DNA of 64,000 nt from Paenibacillus sp. 453mf (GTDB lineage: Bacteria; Bacillota; Bacilli; Paenibacillales; Paenibacillaceae): NCBI RefSeq assembly GCF_900116105.1, contig NZ_FPAC01000004.1, positions 208,252 to 272,251 on the forward strand, in the 5' to 3' direction. The notes under the pieces were generated by a model that saw nothing but the letters and a program-made list of their open reading frames with translations, was not told where the DNA came from and did no database searches. The translations under genes were made by a program, and so were the position numbers. Below are positions 35,881 through 46,257 of this stretch, in pieces (the first letter of the stretch is position 1; each line of letters opens with the position of its first letter).

Positions 35881-38199
35881 ATGTATTTGAGAATCATCCG
35901 AAATGATATTTCAAAGAGCAAGGCGATTACGCTCACAACCACACTATTTGTCGCCGCGGCAGCTGCGCTAGTTTCACTTGCCGCTATACTTATTGTCAAT
36001 CTATCAGGTTCGCTGGGTACGCTGATGTCGCAAGCCGAAACTCCGCATTTTATGCAGATGCATTCTGGTGATATAGATATGAAGAGACTTACAGCCTTTG
36101 CGGAGGAAGACGAGCACGTCGATGAATTTCAAGTCATTGAATTTCTTAACATGGACGGCGCGCAGATCCAGTTAGGCGAAGAATCACTGGCGAATAGCGT
36201 CCAGGACAACGGCTTCAGCACCCAGAGCGAAGCATTCGATTATCTTCTCGATCTTCACGGGGATATCATTACCGTAACGGACGGAGAACTCTACGTACCG
36301 ATCAGCTATATGAGAGACAGCGGCGTGAAGGTCGGCGATCAGGCTGTAATCAGCGGGAAGGAGCTTACCATTGCAGGCTTTCTCCGCGATTCGCAGATGA
36401 ATTCCTCACTCTCCGGTTCCAAACGGTTTCTTGTGAGCGATCATGATTTCGCGGAGATAAAAAAATATGGCAGCACGGAGTATCTTATCGAGTTCAGATT
36501 AAAGGATTTGTCTGCGCTCTCTTCGTTTGAAGCCGCTTATGCCGCGGCAGGACTGGAAGCGAACGGGCCAACGGTTACCTATTCCCTATTCAAAATGATG
36601 AATGCTCTCTCAGACGGGATGATGATTGGAATTATTCTTCTGATCAGCATTCTTGTCGTCGCTATTGCGTGGATGTGCATTCGCTTTACGCTCCTCGCCA
36701 AGATCGAAGACGATTACCGTGAAATCGGCGTCATGAAAGCGATAGGAATGCGCATCTCCGATATCAAAAGGATCTACCTTGCAAAATACACACTCATTGC
36801 TGCAGCAGGCAGCCTTCTCGGCTTTGTCCTTTCGCTGCTATTTAAGGGCATGCTGCTTGAAAATATACGGCTGTATATGGGAGAAAGCGATAATTCGGCA
36901 GATGCATTCCTTTTTGGAATCATCGGCATAATGCTTGTATTCCTTGCCATTGTGACTTATGTCAGCATGGTGCTGAACCGTTTCCGAAAAATATCAGCTG
37001 CAGATGCAATTCGATTCGGCGTCTCACAGGACACCAAGACCGGTGCCAAGCGCTTTACTCTGAACCAAAGCAGGCTATGGAACACCAATATATTTCTCGG
37101 CATAAAAGATGTGCTTGCTAGAAAAAAACTGTACATCACCATGCTTGCCGTACTGGTTATCTCTTCGTTTATCCTGATTGTGCCGCAGAATCTCTACAAC
37201 ACGATCTCTGCCAAAAGCTTCACCAGCTACATGGGCATCGGAAACTACGATATGCGCATTGACATACAGCAAGCCGCCGATATGTCCGATTTGTCTGACA
37301 AAATTGCAAGTACGATGCATAGCGACAGTGCGATCTCCAAATATGCCGTGCTGACAACAAAGACTTTTCAGACAAGAACAAAAGAAGGAACAGAAGAGAA
37401 TATCAAAGTTGAACTCGGTGACCATTCAATATTCCCTGTTACTTATACCGAGGGTAGAGCACCAGCTGTAGAAAATGAAATTGCACTATCGACCTTAAAC
37501 GCCGAGGAAATGGGCAAAAAGCTCGGAGATCGGCTAACCCTGGTCATCAATGGAGAAAAAGCAGATTTGACCGTGACAGGGATCTATTCCGACATCACCA
37601 ACGGCGGCAAGACCGCAAAGGCCGTATTCACCGACAGTTCGGTGCCCATCATGTGGAGCATGATCTGTGCCGAGCTCTTAGACAAGAGCGTTACGGACCA
37701 TAAGGTATCGGAGTATGCTGCCAAATTTAAACAGGCCAAAGTTACAGACATTGATGAATACGTTACACAAACATTCGGTTCAACCATAAGCTCTGTCGAA
37801 AAAGCCTCCTATGCCGCAGCATTTGCAGCCCTGATCGTCATCGTACTGATCACTCTTATATTTATGAAGCTGCTTGTTGCCAAGGACCGGTATTCCATAG
37901 CTGTTATGAAAGCATTGGGTTTTACAAACTCGGATATAAAAGCGCAATATGTCGCACGATCGGCATTTGTTCTTATTGTCGGCATTACTCTCGGCACGCT
38001 TCTTGCGAATACACTCGGAGAGCTGCTTGCAGGTGCGGCGATCTCTTCCTTCGGAGCATCGACGTTCAATTTCACCGTTGATCCGATTTCGGCATATCTG
38101 CTTAGTCCGCTGATGATGATGATTACGGTCCTGATTGCGACCATTATCGGCACATCGGGTGCTGATCGAATCCAAATTTATGAGAATATAAAGGGGTAG
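35881..38199 (+). CDS. ABC transporter permease, FtsX/MacB type
   Basis: A 772-residue permease with one N-terminal helix, an extracytoplasmic region (about residues 45-245), a first FtsX domain of three helices (about 255-375, with EIGVMKAIGM), a second external region and a C-terminal FtsX domain (about 640-765, with MKALGFTNSDIKAQYVARS). It acts with the ATPase encoded five nt downstream and probably exports a peptide, lipid or antibiotic, as in other MacB-type two-gene systems. AGAGGTGG precedes ATG 35881. TetR-controlled, by inference. Confidence 0.9.
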   Translation: MYLRIIRNDISKSKAITLTTTLFVAAAAALVSLAAILIVNLSGSLGTLMSQAETPHFMQMHSGDIDMKRLTAFAEEDEHVDEFQVIEFLNMDGAQIQLGEESLANSVQDNGFSTQSEAFDYLLDLHGDIITVTDGELYVPISYMRDSGVKVGDQAVISGKELTIAGFLRDSQMNSSLSGSKRFLVSDHDFAEIKKYGSTEYLIEFRLKDLSALSSFEAAYAAAGLEANGPTVTYSLFKMMNALSDGMMIGIILLISILVVAIAWMCIRFTLLAKIEDDYREIGVMKAIGMRISDIKRIYLAKYTLIAAAGSLLGFVLSLLFKGMLLENIRLYMGESDNSADAFLFGIIGIMLVFLAIVTYVSMVLNRFRKISAADAIRFGVSQDTKTGAKRFTLNQSRLWNTNIFLGIKDVLARKKLYITMLAVLVISSFILIVPQNLYNTISAKSFTSYMGIGNYDMRIDIQQAADMSDLSDKIASTMHSDSAISKYAVLTTKTFQTRTKEGTEENIKVELGDHSIFPVTYTEGRAPAVENEIALSTLNAEEMGKKLGDRLTLVINGEKADLTVTGIYSDITNGGKTAKAVFTDSSVPIMWSMICAELLDKSVTDHKVSEYAAKFKQAKVTDIDEYVTQTFGSTISSVEKASYAAAFAALIVIVLITLIFMKLLVAKDRYSIAVMKALGFTNSDIKAQYVARSAFVLIVGITLGTLLANTLGELLAGAAISSFGASTFNFTVDPISAYLLSPLMMMITVLIATIIGTSGADRIQIYENIKG

Positions 38200-38203
38200 G
38201 CAT

Positions 38204-38962
38204 ATGAAGAAGATAATCATTGGTGAGCAAATCGTCAAATCATTTGGTCAAGACGGTGATAAACGCCATGTTCTCGATGGCGTGTCCGTTAATATCGGCG
38301 AGGATGAATTTATTGCGATTATGGGACCTTCTGGCTCGGGGAAATCGACACTATTATTTGCGCTGAGTGGAACGGATGCTGTGAATGGCGGCAAGGTTAT
38401 CTTTGACGGCATGGATTTATCTGCAGCCACTGAGGATGAGCTTGCAGATCTTCGCCGAACCCGAATGGGATTTATATTTCAGCAGCCGACCATGCTGAGA
38501 AATCTGAATATACTCGACAACATCATTTTGCCGTCTATGCGCGGTAACCGAAAAAACGCCGCTGCCATTTCGGTAAAGGCGAAGGCGCTGATGGCAAGAG
38601 CAGGCATTGCAGAGCTTGAGAGCAGGGACATCACACAGCTGTCAGGAGGCCAGCTCCAGCGGGCGGGCATCTGCCGCGCCTTGATGTCGAGTCCGAAAAT
38701 CATCTTTGGTGACGAGCCTACAGGGGCGCTCAATTCCAAAACTGCCCAGGAGATTATGGATATCTTTTCTGAAATAAACAGAGAAGGAACAGCGGTTATG
38801 CTGGTCACTCATGATGCGAAGGTTGCGGCGAGAGCGGAACGAATCTTGTTCATGCGGGACGGCAAAATATTAAGCGAGCTGAAGCTTCCGAAGTATAACA
38901 GAACAGATCTGGACAGCAGGGCCTTGAATGTAATGAAAAACATGCAGGAAATCGGTATTTAA
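38204..38962 (+). CDS. ABC transporter ATPase, MacB/LolD type
   Basis: A 252-residue ATPase with Walker A GPSGSGKST, signature LSGGQLQRAGICRAL, Walker B IIFGDEPTGALN and H-loop VTHD. It starts five nucleotides after the permease stop and would drive it. A terminator follows. Confidence 0.93.
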   Translation: MKKIIIGEQIVKSFGQDGDKRHVLDGVSVNIGEDEFIAIMGPSGSGKSTLLFALSGTDAVNGGKVIFDGMDLSAATEDELADLRRTRMGFIFQQPTMLRNLNILDNIILPSMRGNRKNAAAISVKAKALMARAGIAELESRDITQLSGGQLQRAGICRALMSSPKIIFGDEPTGALNSKTAQEIMDIFSEINREGTAVMLVTHDAKVAARAERILFMRDGKILSELKLPKYNRTDLDSRALNVMKNMQEIGI

Positions 38963-39009
38963 GTGAACAAGATTGGTGTTTCCACTTAAATGCGTAAAGG
39001 CAAATAGAA

Positions 39010-39050
39010 GCAACCCGCCATGCTAATTTAATTTAGCCGAAGCGGGTTGC
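39010..39050 (+). terminator. Terminator of the TetR/FtsX operon
   Basis: Arms GCAACCCGC (39010-39018) and GCGGGTTGC (39042-39050), followed by TTTTT. Confidence 0.85.
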
Positions 39051-39137
39051 TTTTTCTATTATATGACTTTAAGTTAGGTCAGATCTAATGAATCGGTAAT
39101 CCCCGATACTACATCATTAGTTTATTCGATTAACACT

Positions 39138-39767
39138 TTACGCCTTGAATTGGGTCTTGAACCAGGCAGCTGCAGCAATGACCTCGCTGCGGCTCAGCTG
39201 ATGGCCGTTATTCTCCCAGTGCACAGTCACATCAGCACCTGCGCCGGATAGGAGCTCTTCAAGCTCTTCCGATTCCTGCGGGGCACACATCGGGTCGTTT
39301 TTTCCTGCTGCAATAAATACCGGAGCACCTGCCAAATCCGGAAGTACAACGTCCCGAAGAGGTACCATTGGATGATGCAATATCGCTCCACGCAGCGAGT
39401 CCGCGTAATGGAACAGCAGGCTGCCTGCGATATTGGCACCGTTAGAGTAGCCGATGGCAACGATATTGCGGCGGTCAAAGCCGTACTGTTCAGCCGCTTC
39501 ATCCAGGAACTCATGCAGCTCCTGTGTACGGAAGATCAGATCCTCTATATCAAATACTCCTTCAGCCAGACGGCGGAAAAATCGGGGCATTCCGTGTTCA
39601 CTTACGTTTCCTCTCACTCCAAGTACATTGGACTCCGGAGATACCAGTTCAGCAAGCGGAAGTAGATCGGTTTCTGTCCCCCCTGTGCCGTGGAGCAATA
39701 GGATGGTTGGAGCTGACGGGTTGCTGCCTTCACGATATACATGCTTCATACGTAAGTTTATTGTCAT
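39138..39767 (-). CDS. mhqD: Carboxylesterase, phospholipase/carboxylesterase family (MhqD-like)
   Basis: A 209-residue alpha/beta hydrolase. LLLHGTGGTETDLLP forms the oxyanion region, GYSNGANIAGSL holds the nucleophile Ser, and C-terminal GKNDPMCAP and NNGHQLS supply Asp and His. In B. subtilis the MhqE-MhqD pair protects against quinones and is regulated by MhqR/YodB-type repressors. ATG overlaps the dioxygenase stop (ATGA), so it is the second gene of a coupled pair. Symbol is by similarity of content and order. Confidence 0.83.
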   Translation of the reverse strand: MTINLRMKHVYREGSNPSAPTILLLHGTGGTETDLLPLAELVSPESNVLGVRGNVSEHGMPRFFRRLAEGVFDIEDLIFRTQELHEFLDEAAEQYGFDRRNIVAIGYSNGANIAGSLLFHYADSLRGAILHHPMVPLRDVVLPDLAGAPVFIAAGKNDPMCAPQESEELEELLSGAGADVTVHWENNGHQLSRSEVIAAAAWFKTQFKA

Positions 39768-40714
39768 ACAGTTGTTCCTCCTTTAATTTCACGAACAGTG
39801 ACGTCTGGTAAATTCTCTTCAATGGCTGCACGGTGAGGCTCATACCAGGATGGAAGCATAATCTTCTCACCCAGTTTATCAGGTGATTCGTCATTTGCGA
39901 ACCCAGGAGGGTCTGTAGCGATCTCAAACAATATGCCGCCTGGTTCTCTAAGATATACAGCATTGAAATATTGGCGGTCAATAATGCCTGTCGGATGAAG
40001 TCCGGCCTCTACGGCCATGTTCCGCCAAGCTTCATGCTCTTCAAAATCTTTGGCACGCCAGGCAATATGATGGACTGTTCCGGAGCCGGCGCGTCCAGGA
40101 GCCATTTTTAATTTATTGATATCAATAATATTACCCAGATTTCCTGTTCCCTCAAAACGGACCCATCCATCTTCTTCGGTTACTTTAGTCAGACCAAGGA
40201 AATTCTCAAGTACCCGAATCGTTTGCTCTGGAGCAAGACTATACAGTACGGAACCGCCAAAGCCTTTGATCGCCTTATCTGACGGAATTCCGTTGAAGGA
40301 CCAGGTATTCAAATCCCCCGACTCACGCTCCACAAGCTCAAGGACAAGTCCCGCGTTATCCAGAAACCGAATGTAGGTCTCGCCAAACCGATGCTTCTCT
40401 TCAAACCGGATACTATAAGAGGTGAGTCTTTCCTTCCAGAAATCCATGCTGCCCGGTGGAATCGCATATACGGTTACTCCGGTCTGCCCCCCTCCGACAA
40501 CGCCCTTCCGTGCGCCAGCCTGTGGAAAGAAGGTAATGATCGTACCTGGACTTCCTTTCTCATCTCCGAAGTAGAAATGATATACTTCCGGTGCATCGAA
40601 GTTAATGGTTTTCTTCACCAAGCGTAGACCGAGCACACCTGCATAAAAATCGACATTCCGCTGAGCATCGCTCACAAAAGCGGTAATATGGTGAATACCT
40701 GCGGTTTGTAGCAT
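39764..40714 (-). CDS. mhqE: Ring-cleaving dioxygenase, VOC type (MhqE/MhqO-like)
   Basis: A 316-residue two-module glyoxalase-fold dioxygenase. The first module begins GIHHITAFVSDAQRNVDFYA; the second has the conserved GTVHHIAWRAKD and later GGILFEIATDPPGF, matching the metal-binding pattern of extradiol dioxygenases. It would open hydroquinone or catechol rings. GGAGTGGAGG lies before ATG 40714. The operator-like palindrome at 40808-40827 sits in the upstream region. First gene of an operon with the MhqD-like esterase. Confidence 0.86.
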   Translation of the reverse strand: MLQTAGIHHITAFVSDAQRNVDFYAGVLGLRLVKKTINFDAPEVYHFYFGDEKGSPGTIITFFPQAGARKGVVGGGQTGVTVYAIPPGSMDFWKERLTSYSIRFEEKHRFGETYIRFLDNAGLVLELVERESGDLNTWSFNGIPSDKAIKGFGGSVLYSLAPEQTIRVLENFLGLTKVTEEDGWVRFEGTGNLGNIIDINKLKMAPGRAGSGTVHHIAWRAKDFEEHEAWRNMAVEAGLHPTGIIDRQYFNAVYLREPGGILFEIATDPPGFANDESPDKLGEKIMLPSWYEPHRAAIEENLPDVTVREIKGGTTV

Positions 40715-40807
40715 GGTACTTCCTCCACTCCATTTTTAAATTTGGGGTTATACATTTCCAATCTATATCTGAGCTTCTGATCTTTGTAAAAAACATCTTA
40801 ATTCATA

Positions 40808-40827
40808 ATATCTTAAATTAAAGATAT
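40808..40827. promoter_or_regulatory. Operator-like palindrome before the mhqED-like pair
   Basis: Near-perfect inverted repeat ATATCTT-AAATTA-AAGATAT. Its ATCTT/AAGAT arms resemble the operators of MarR-type MhqR or DUF24-type YodB, which control the homologous B. subtilis genes. No such regulator is encoded in the window. Confidence 0.55.
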
Positions 40828-40894
40828 TTCTATGTCCTTATAATAAACCCTCGACAGCGATTTCGCAAGAGGTGATTTCTATTGTTTTCCAATA

Positions 40895-40957
40895 CAAAAA
40901 ACGGCCTCTTTTATATTATGGACATTGTTCATTCCAGCATACAAAAAAGCCGTTTTT
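40895..40957 (-). terminator. Terminator of the pur operon
   Basis: Arms AAAAAACGGC (40895-40904) and GCCGTTTTT (40949-40957) with a long A/T-rich loop. On the minus strand the second arm ends in TTTTTTG. It lies 35 nt after purD. Confidence 0.6.
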
Positions 40958-40991
40958 GTTTTAAGAATTATAGTACATGCATGTCGTAATG

Positions 40992-42266
40992 CTAGATAAG
41001 TGCTTTTGCCGCAATATCCGTCCGCTGATGCTTTCCTTCAAAATGAATGCGTCCTGCTGCCGAATATGCTTCAGCCCTTGCTTCTTCAATGGTCGCACCA
41101 CGTCCTACTATGCCCAGCACACGGCCGCCATTCGTAACCCATTCTCCTGACTCATTCTTAGCCGTTCCCGCATGGAACACAAGCGCACTCTCATCCTTAG
41201 ATACCTCGTTTAGCCCGGAAATAACAATGCCTTTGGGAAAGGACGCCGGGTAACCGCCCGAGGCCTGGATAACACATACTGCCGCTTCATCGCTCCACTC
41301 AATATCCAGTTCAGCCAGCGTACCGTTAACAGCTGCCAGGAAGATCTCCAGCAAATCTGTCTTCAGCCTAGGAAGTACAACCTGTGTTTCCGGATCTCCA
41401 AAACGTGCATTAAACTCTACTGTTTTTGGCGTACCATCTGGAGATATCATCAGCCCTGCGAACAGCACACCGCGGAATGGACGGCCTTCTTCTACCATCG
41501 CCTTTGCCGTAGGAACGACAATGGTTTCAATTGCCTTGTCAATAATGGCTTGGTCAATATGAGGAAGTGGAGAATAGGTTCCCATTCCGCCTGTATTTGG
41601 ACCTTTATCTTCATCATACACTGGCTTGTGGTCCTGTGCTGCCGGCATGCAGCGAACCGTTTCTCCATCTACAAATGCAAGAATGGACATTTCCTGTCCT
41701 TCCAGAAACTCTTCAATAACGACTTGAGTACCCGCATCGCCAAATACCTTGTCCAGCATCATGCTGCGTAGAGCCTTTTCTGCTTCTTCCATCGTATAAG
41801 CAACAGTCACTCCTTTGCCTGCCGCAAGTCCATCAGCCTTAATGACGATCGGTGCTGTGCGTGAGCGCAGATAAACAAGCGCCTGTTCATAGTCATCAAA
41901 TTTCTCGTAGGCTGCAGTAGGAATGCTGTATTTCCGCAGCAAATCCTTCATGAACGTTTTGCTGCCTTCGATTTCTGCTGCATTTTTACGCGGTCCGAAT
42001 ACAGGAATGTCCTTCGCTTCGAATGCATCGACAATTCCGTCTGCCAAAGGATCATCCGGTCCAACGACGACCAGCCCGATTTCTTTTTCCAGTGCAAAAG
42101 CTGTCAATTGTTCAAACTCGCTGACTGCAATCGGCACACACTCCGCGATTTGACCGATGCCTGCATTTCCCGGTGCACAGTAGATCTTGTCAGCTTTTTG
42201 CGATTTCGACAAAGCCCATACGATCGCATGCTCGCGGCCACCGCCGCCAATGACGAGAATATCCAT
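40992..42266 (-). CDS. purD: Phosphoribosylamine-glycine ligase (GAR synthetase)
   Basis: A 424-residue ATP-grasp enzyme joining glycine to phosphoribosylamine. MDILVIGGGGREHAIVWALS, ATP-binding VIKADGLAAGKGVTVA, and FNARFGDPETQVVLPRL are all present. AAGGAGG lies before ATG 42266. It is the last gene of the operon, 113 bp after purH, and is followed by the operon terminator. Confidence 0.97.
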   Translation of the reverse strand: MDILVIGGGGREHAIVWALSKSQKADKIYCAPGNAGIGQIAECVPIAVSEFEQLTAFALEKEIGLVVVGPDDPLADGIVDAFEAKDIPVFGPRKNAAEIEGSKTFMKDLLRKYSIPTAAYEKFDDYEQALVYLRSRTAPIVIKADGLAAGKGVTVAYTMEEAEKALRSMMLDKVFGDAGTQVVIEEFLEGQEMSILAFVDGETVRCMPAAQDHKPVYDEDKGPNTGGMGTYSPLPHIDQAIIDKAIETIVVPTAKAMVEEGRPFRGVLFAGLMISPDGTPKTVEFNARFGDPETQVVLPRLKTDLLEIFLAAVNGTLAELDIEWSDEAAVCVIQASGGYPASFPKGIVISGLNEVSKDESALVFHAGTAKNESGEWVTNGGRVLGIVGRGATIEEARAEAYSAAGRIHFEGKHQRTDIAAKALI

Positions 42267-42379
42267 AATTTCCTCCTTAGGATCAGATCACGCTTCGCCT
42301 GAATCTCCGTTCAATTCCCCTTTTTGAATCTGTGCGAATAACGCTCTGCTCCTTAACACGATATTTATTTATCTTTTTA

Positions 42380-43927
42380 TTAGTGTTTAAAATGACGTAC
42401 GCCGGTGAATACCATCGCAATGCCATGCTCATTCGCTGCCTTGATGGATTCCTCGTCTTTAATTGATCCGCCAGGCTGAATAATGGCTGTAATGCCGTGC
42501 TTCGCAGCGAGTTCCACCGTATCGCCCATTGGGAAGAAGGCATCCGATGCAAGCGCCGCCCCTTTGGCTTTGTCTCCCGCTTGCTCAAGCGCAATCTTGG
42601 CTGCACCGACACGATTCATCTGACCCGCGCCTACGCCCACGGTCATATCATCCGCTGCAAGCACGATGGCATTGGATTTCACATGTTTAACCACTTTCCA
42701 GCCAAAGAGCAGCTGCTTCATTTCTTCAGCAGAAGGCGCACGATCCGTTACGACCTGAAGATCACCTTCATCAATGGAGTGAACATCGCTTTGCTGAACG
42801 ACCATCCCGCCGTCGATGGAAGTGACCACAAACTGGCTGGTGCGCTCCTTCGCAGAGCCAAGCTCGCCTATTTTCAGCAAACGGATATTTTTCTTTTTCG
42901 TCAAAATTTCCAGTGCATCCGAAGTGAAGTCCGGTGCAAGGACGATCTCAAGGAAGATCTCGCTGAGCCTTACGGCCGTATCACTGTCGATCGTCCGGTT
43001 AGCCGCAACAATGCCGCCAAAGATGGAGGTCGGATCTGCATTGTAGGCTTTCATGTAAGCTTCATAGATGTTCTCACCTGTACCTACTCCGCAAGGATTC
43101 ATATGCTTAACAGCCACGACAGCCGGCGCATCAAATTCCTTCACGATCTGCAGTGCCGCATTGGCATCATTGATGTTGTTATAGGACAGCTCTTTGCCGT
43201 GCAGCTGCTCCGCAGTCGTCAGCGTACCGTTCGGTGCGAGCGGTTTGCGGTAGAAGGCTGCCTGCTGATGTGGGTTTTCCCCATAGCGGAGGTCCTGGAT
43301 CTTCTCATAAGTCACCGTGTAGCGCTCTGGAAGTGGATCTCCGTTGACATTGGACAAATAATCAGAAATGAGGGCATCGTAAGCCGCCGTGTGACGGAAA
43401 ACTTTTGCCGCAAGCTGTTTACGCGTTGCAAGTGTCGTATCGCCGCCTTCACGAACTTCAGCAAGCACCTGCTCATAGTCGGCTGCATCGACAACAACAC
43501 TGACAAAAGCATGGTTTTTCGCTGCAGAACGAAGCATGGTCGGACCGCCGATATCAATATTTTCGATCGCGTCCTCGTAAGAAACACCCGGTTTGGCAAT
43601 CGTCTCCTGGAATGGATACAGGTTAACGACAACGAGATCAATATAATCCAAGCCTAGATCTTTCATCTGCTGCTGATGCTCCGCGTTGTCTCTAACCGCC
43701 AGCAGTCCGCTGTGCACAGCAGGATGCAATGTCTTGACACGTCCGTCCATAATTTCCGGGAAACCGGTTACGTCTGAAATCCCGATGACAGGAACGCCTT
43801 CGTTCGACAGCAGGCTGCTAGTTCCTCCTGTCGAGATAATTTCCACACCCAAATTAGACAGCTCACGGCAAAAATCCACGATACCCGTTTTATCCGAAAC
43901 GCTAACCAGCGCTCTTTTAATACCCAC
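42380..43927 (-). CDS. purH: AICAR formyltransferase / IMP cyclohydrolase
   Basis: A 515-residue bifunctional enzyme that makes the last two steps to IMP. The N-terminal cyclohydrolase starts [19 protein letters not shown] and contains [10 protein letters not shown] and [15 protein letters not shown]; the transformylase part has [11 protein letters not shown] and [14 protein letters not shown]. Start is GTG 43927 after GAGGAGG at 9 nt, matching other PurH N-termini; an ATG eight codons earlier is unlikely. Near the promoter-distal end of the operon. Confidence 0.96.
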   Translation of the reverse strand: MGIKRALVSVSDKTGIVDFCRELSNLGVEIISTGGTSSLLSNEGVPVIGISDVTGFPEIMDGRVKTLHPAVHSGLLAVRDNAEHQQQMKDLGLDYIDLVVVNLYPFQETIAKPGVSYEDAIENIDIGGPTMLRSAAKNHAFVSVVVDAADYEQVLAEVREGGDTTLATRKQLAAKVFRHTAAYDALISDYLSNVNGDPLPERYTVTYEKIQDLRYGENPHQQAAFYRKPLAPNGTLTTAEQLHGKELSYNNINDANAALQIVKEFDAPAVVAVKHMNPCGVGTGENIYEAYMKAYNADPTSIFGGIVAANRTIDSDTAVRLSEIFLEIVLAPDFTSDALEILTKKKNIRLLKIGELGSAKERTSQFVVTSIDGGMVVQQSDVHSIDEGDLQVVTDRAPSAEEMKQLLFGWKVVKHVKSNAIVLAADDMTVGVGAGQMNRVGAAKIALEQAGDKAKGAALASDAFFPMGDTVELAAKHGITAIIQPGGSIKDEESIKAANEHGIAMVFTGVRHFKH

Positions 43928-44057
43928 GATTAAGATCCTCCTCTTGTTCATCCCATTTTGGTGCTATAAATTGTTGTTTTATTTCCCGAGAAATATCATA
44001 TCTTGCAGCGAACAAATGAGTTATATCGCAAAATGTTACTTTTACAAGTCTTGCCTA

Positions 44058-44684
44058 TTACTTTCTGACATCATTCTCAGCAATCGTAACTTGGCGTCCA
44101 TCCAGCGTGACAAGTCCTTTGGTGAACCAGGATACGACCTCCGGATACAGTTCGCGCTCGAGTTCATGAATCGAAGCAGCAAGTGTCTCTGTTGTATCTT
44201 CCGGCGAAACCATAATGGCTCTCTGGGCTATAATAGCTCCCGTGTCCATTCCTCCGTCCACAAAGTGCACCGTTATTCCCGTCATCTTTACACCGTAATC
44301 CAGAGCTTGTCCGATGGCATCCTTGCCTGGAAACGCAGGCAGCAATGAAGGATGAATGTTAATCAGCCTGCCTGCATAACGGTCAACGACAACAGAAGTT
44401 AAGAGTCTCATATAACCGGCAAGAACAACAAGATCAATATTCCGTTCTTCAAGCTTGGTTACAATCTCCTGCTCGTAGGCTTCCCTTGAAGCATATTCTT
44501 TGGGATTAAACACATGGCATTCAATACCAGCGGCTGTTGCCTTCTCCACCACAGGAGCCTGCGGTCGATCACTGACTAACAGCTCAATCGTTGCATCCAG
44601 CTTACCGCTCGCTGCAGCATCCACCAAAGCCTGAAAATTGCTGCCCTGTCCTGAAGCAAACACGGCAATACGATAGCCAGACAT
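44058..44684 (-). CDS. purN: GAR formyltransferase
   Basis: A 208-residue enzyme that formylates GAR with 10-formyl-THF. VFASGQGSNFQAL binds the phosphate group, NIHPSLLPAFPG has the catalytic Asn and His (N-I-H), and HFVDGGMDTGAII carries the catalytic Asp. Its ATG shares a base with the purM stop (TAATG). Then follow 130 bp to purH with no visible signal. Confidence 0.96.
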   Translation of the reverse strand: MSGYRIAVFASGQGSNFQALVDAAASGKLDATIELLVSDRPQAPVVEKATAAGIECHVFNPKEYASREAYEQEIVTKLEERNIDLVVLAGYMRLLTSVVVDRYAGRLINIHPSLLPAFPGKDAIGQALDYGVKMTGITVHFVDGGMDTGAIIAQRAIMVSPEDTTETLAASIHELERELYPEVVSWFTKGLVTLDGRQVTIAENDVRK

Positions 44685-45733
44685 TAGACTTCCACTCCTG
44701 TAAATGTCACAATTCCGCTGCCTTCTGTTACGCGGCCGATGGTATAAGCCTCCTCGCTATTCGCACGAAGGGTTTCAAGCGTTTTTGCTGCATCTGCATC
44801 ACTCACAACAAGGACAAGACCTATGCCCATATTAAACGTCGTAAACATATCGCGATTGGAGATGCTGCCTTTGTCCTGCATAAGCTCGAAGATCGGCAGA
44901 ACAGGCCAGGAGCCATGATCGATTTCCACATTCACGCCTTCAGGAAGCATCCGCGGGATGTTCTCGATGAATCCACCGCCTGTGATATGCGCCATGCCTT
45001 TCACTTTTACTTCATCAAGAAGTGCAAGGACTGGCTTCACATAAATCTTGGTCGGCGTAAGCAGTGTACCGCCCAGTGTTCCGCCAAGCTCTGCAATCTC
45101 ATCCTGCAAGCTGTATCCAGACTGCTCCAGCAGCAATTTGCGGACCAGAGAGAAGCCGTTGCTGTGTACGCCGCTTGAAGCAAGTCCAATGACTGTGTCT
45201 CCAGGCGAAATGTTGCTGCCGTTAATGATCTTGGCTTTATCTACAACACCTACCGTGAAGCCGGCAATATCGTATTCCCCTTCATTGTACATGCCCGGCA
45301 TTTCCGCTGTTTCACCACCGATCAGCGCAGCACCTGCCTGATGACAACCCTCTGCAATACCGGCTACAATGGCTTCAATCTTGTCAGGTACGACTTTGTC
45401 GCATGCCAGATAGTCGAGGAAGAACAATGGTTCTGCACCTTGTACAACGATGTCATTCACACACATTGCTACTGCATCAATGCCGATCGTATCATGCTGA
45501 TCCATGGCAAATGCGATCTTCAGCTTCGTTCCGACCCCATCTGTGCCAGACACTAATACCGGCTCATCGTATTTATCCTTGTTCAATCCGAACAAGGCTC
45601 CGAATCCGCCAAGATCGGTCATGACTTCAGGGCGAAATGTCCGTTTTACGTGTTTCTTCATTTTCTCAACCGCTTCGTTGCCTGCCGCGATATCTACGCC
45701 TGCATTTTTATAAGCCTCTGACAACTTGGTCAC
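44684..45733 (-). CDS. purM: AIR synthetase
   Basis: A 349-residue ATP-dependent cyclase giving aminoimidazole ribotide. Conserved blocks [48 protein letters not shown] and [16 protein letters not shown] identify it. GTG 45733 gives [13 protein letters not shown] 45724 would give [12 protein letters not shown], which matches the usual PurM N-terminus, and GAGGG lies 12 nt before the TTG, so the true start may be 45724. A hairpin (45765-45783) upstream contains AGGGAGGA and its complement, which could hide the ribosome binding site. Confidence 0.94.
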   Translation of the reverse strand: MTKLSEAYKNAGVDIAAGNEAVEKMKKHVKRTFRPEVMTDLGGFGALFGLNKDKYDEPVLVSGTDGVGTKLKIAFAMDQHDTIGIDAVAMCVNDIVVQGAEPLFFLDYLACDKVVPDKIEAIVAGIAEGCHQAGAALIGGETAEMPGMYNEGEYDIAGFTVGVVDKAKIINGSNISPGDTVIGLASSGVHSNGFSLVRKLLLEQSGYSLQDEIAELGGTLGGTLLTPTKIYVKPVLALLDEVKVKGMAHITGGGFIENIPRMLPEGVNVEIDHGSWPVLPIFELMQDKGSISNRDMFTTFNMGIGLVLVVSDADAAKTLETLRANSEEAYTIGRVTEGSGIVTFTGVEV

Positions 45734-45764
45734 CGTCCCTCAAATATAAATTCACCCTCCTAAA

Positions 45765-46257
45765 TCCTCCCTGACAGGGAGGACCCCAAAGAGGCCGCGG
45801 CCCCTCTGGACACCCGCAAAATTGGATTCGCGGACCAGAGTTTGGTTAGATCCTGCTATGGTTACTGTCGTGCTGGGATTCGCTTTCGTCTTTCAGACAC
45901 GCTCTACTGCTTGGCGCTGCGCGCGATGCTTCACCAGAGCTTACCCACTATTTGCCTGCGGCAAAAGCGTGGGGCTCACGGTGAAGCTCTCCTCCACGCG
46001 GCGCGTGGCTGCTCCGCTGGACTTCCCGCTGTTTGCCTTCGGCAAATGTGCTGGGGTCCGCTGCGGAGCCTTTAGCGCTGCGCGCTCGCTTCGCCGGACC
46101 TCTCGCTGTCTGCCTTTGGCAGATGCGCTAAGGCTCCAGGGCGAAGCAACACCACGCGGCGCGTGGCTGCTCCATCAGAGCCATCCCCTGTTTGCTTCAC
46201 AAATGTGGGGCGGCTCTTTATGGAGCATTGAATTCTGCGGCGAATTAACAGCCGCAG
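45765..46257. repeat. Array of large hairpins with ~80-bp period between purF and purM
   Basis: Four units have loop hairpins TTTGCC-TGC-GGCAAA (45951-45965), TTTGCC-TTC-GGCAAA (46032-46046), TCTGCC-TTT-GGCAGA (46109-46123) and TTTG-N6-CAAA (46191-46203). Outer stems differ but stay paired: GCTTCACC/GGTGAAGC (45928-45935/45980-45987), GCTCCGC/GCGGAGC (46011-46017/46063-46069), GCTTCGC/GCGAAGC (46088-46094/46141-46147) and GCTCCAT/ATGGAGC (46169-46175/46220-46226). CCACGCGGCGCGTGG occurs before units 2 and 4, at 45994-46008 and 46152-46166, and CTGCTCC continues the match. GC-rich small palindromes precede units 1 and 3. Further hairpins flank the array, including TCCTCCCT/AGGGAGGA (45765-45783) by purM and CTGCGGC/GCCGCAG (46235-46257) over the purF stop. 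Confidence 0.85.

Noticed and set aside
42497..43657. 386-codon plus-strand frame opposite purH
   Set aside because: Antisense shadow of the well-conserved purH.
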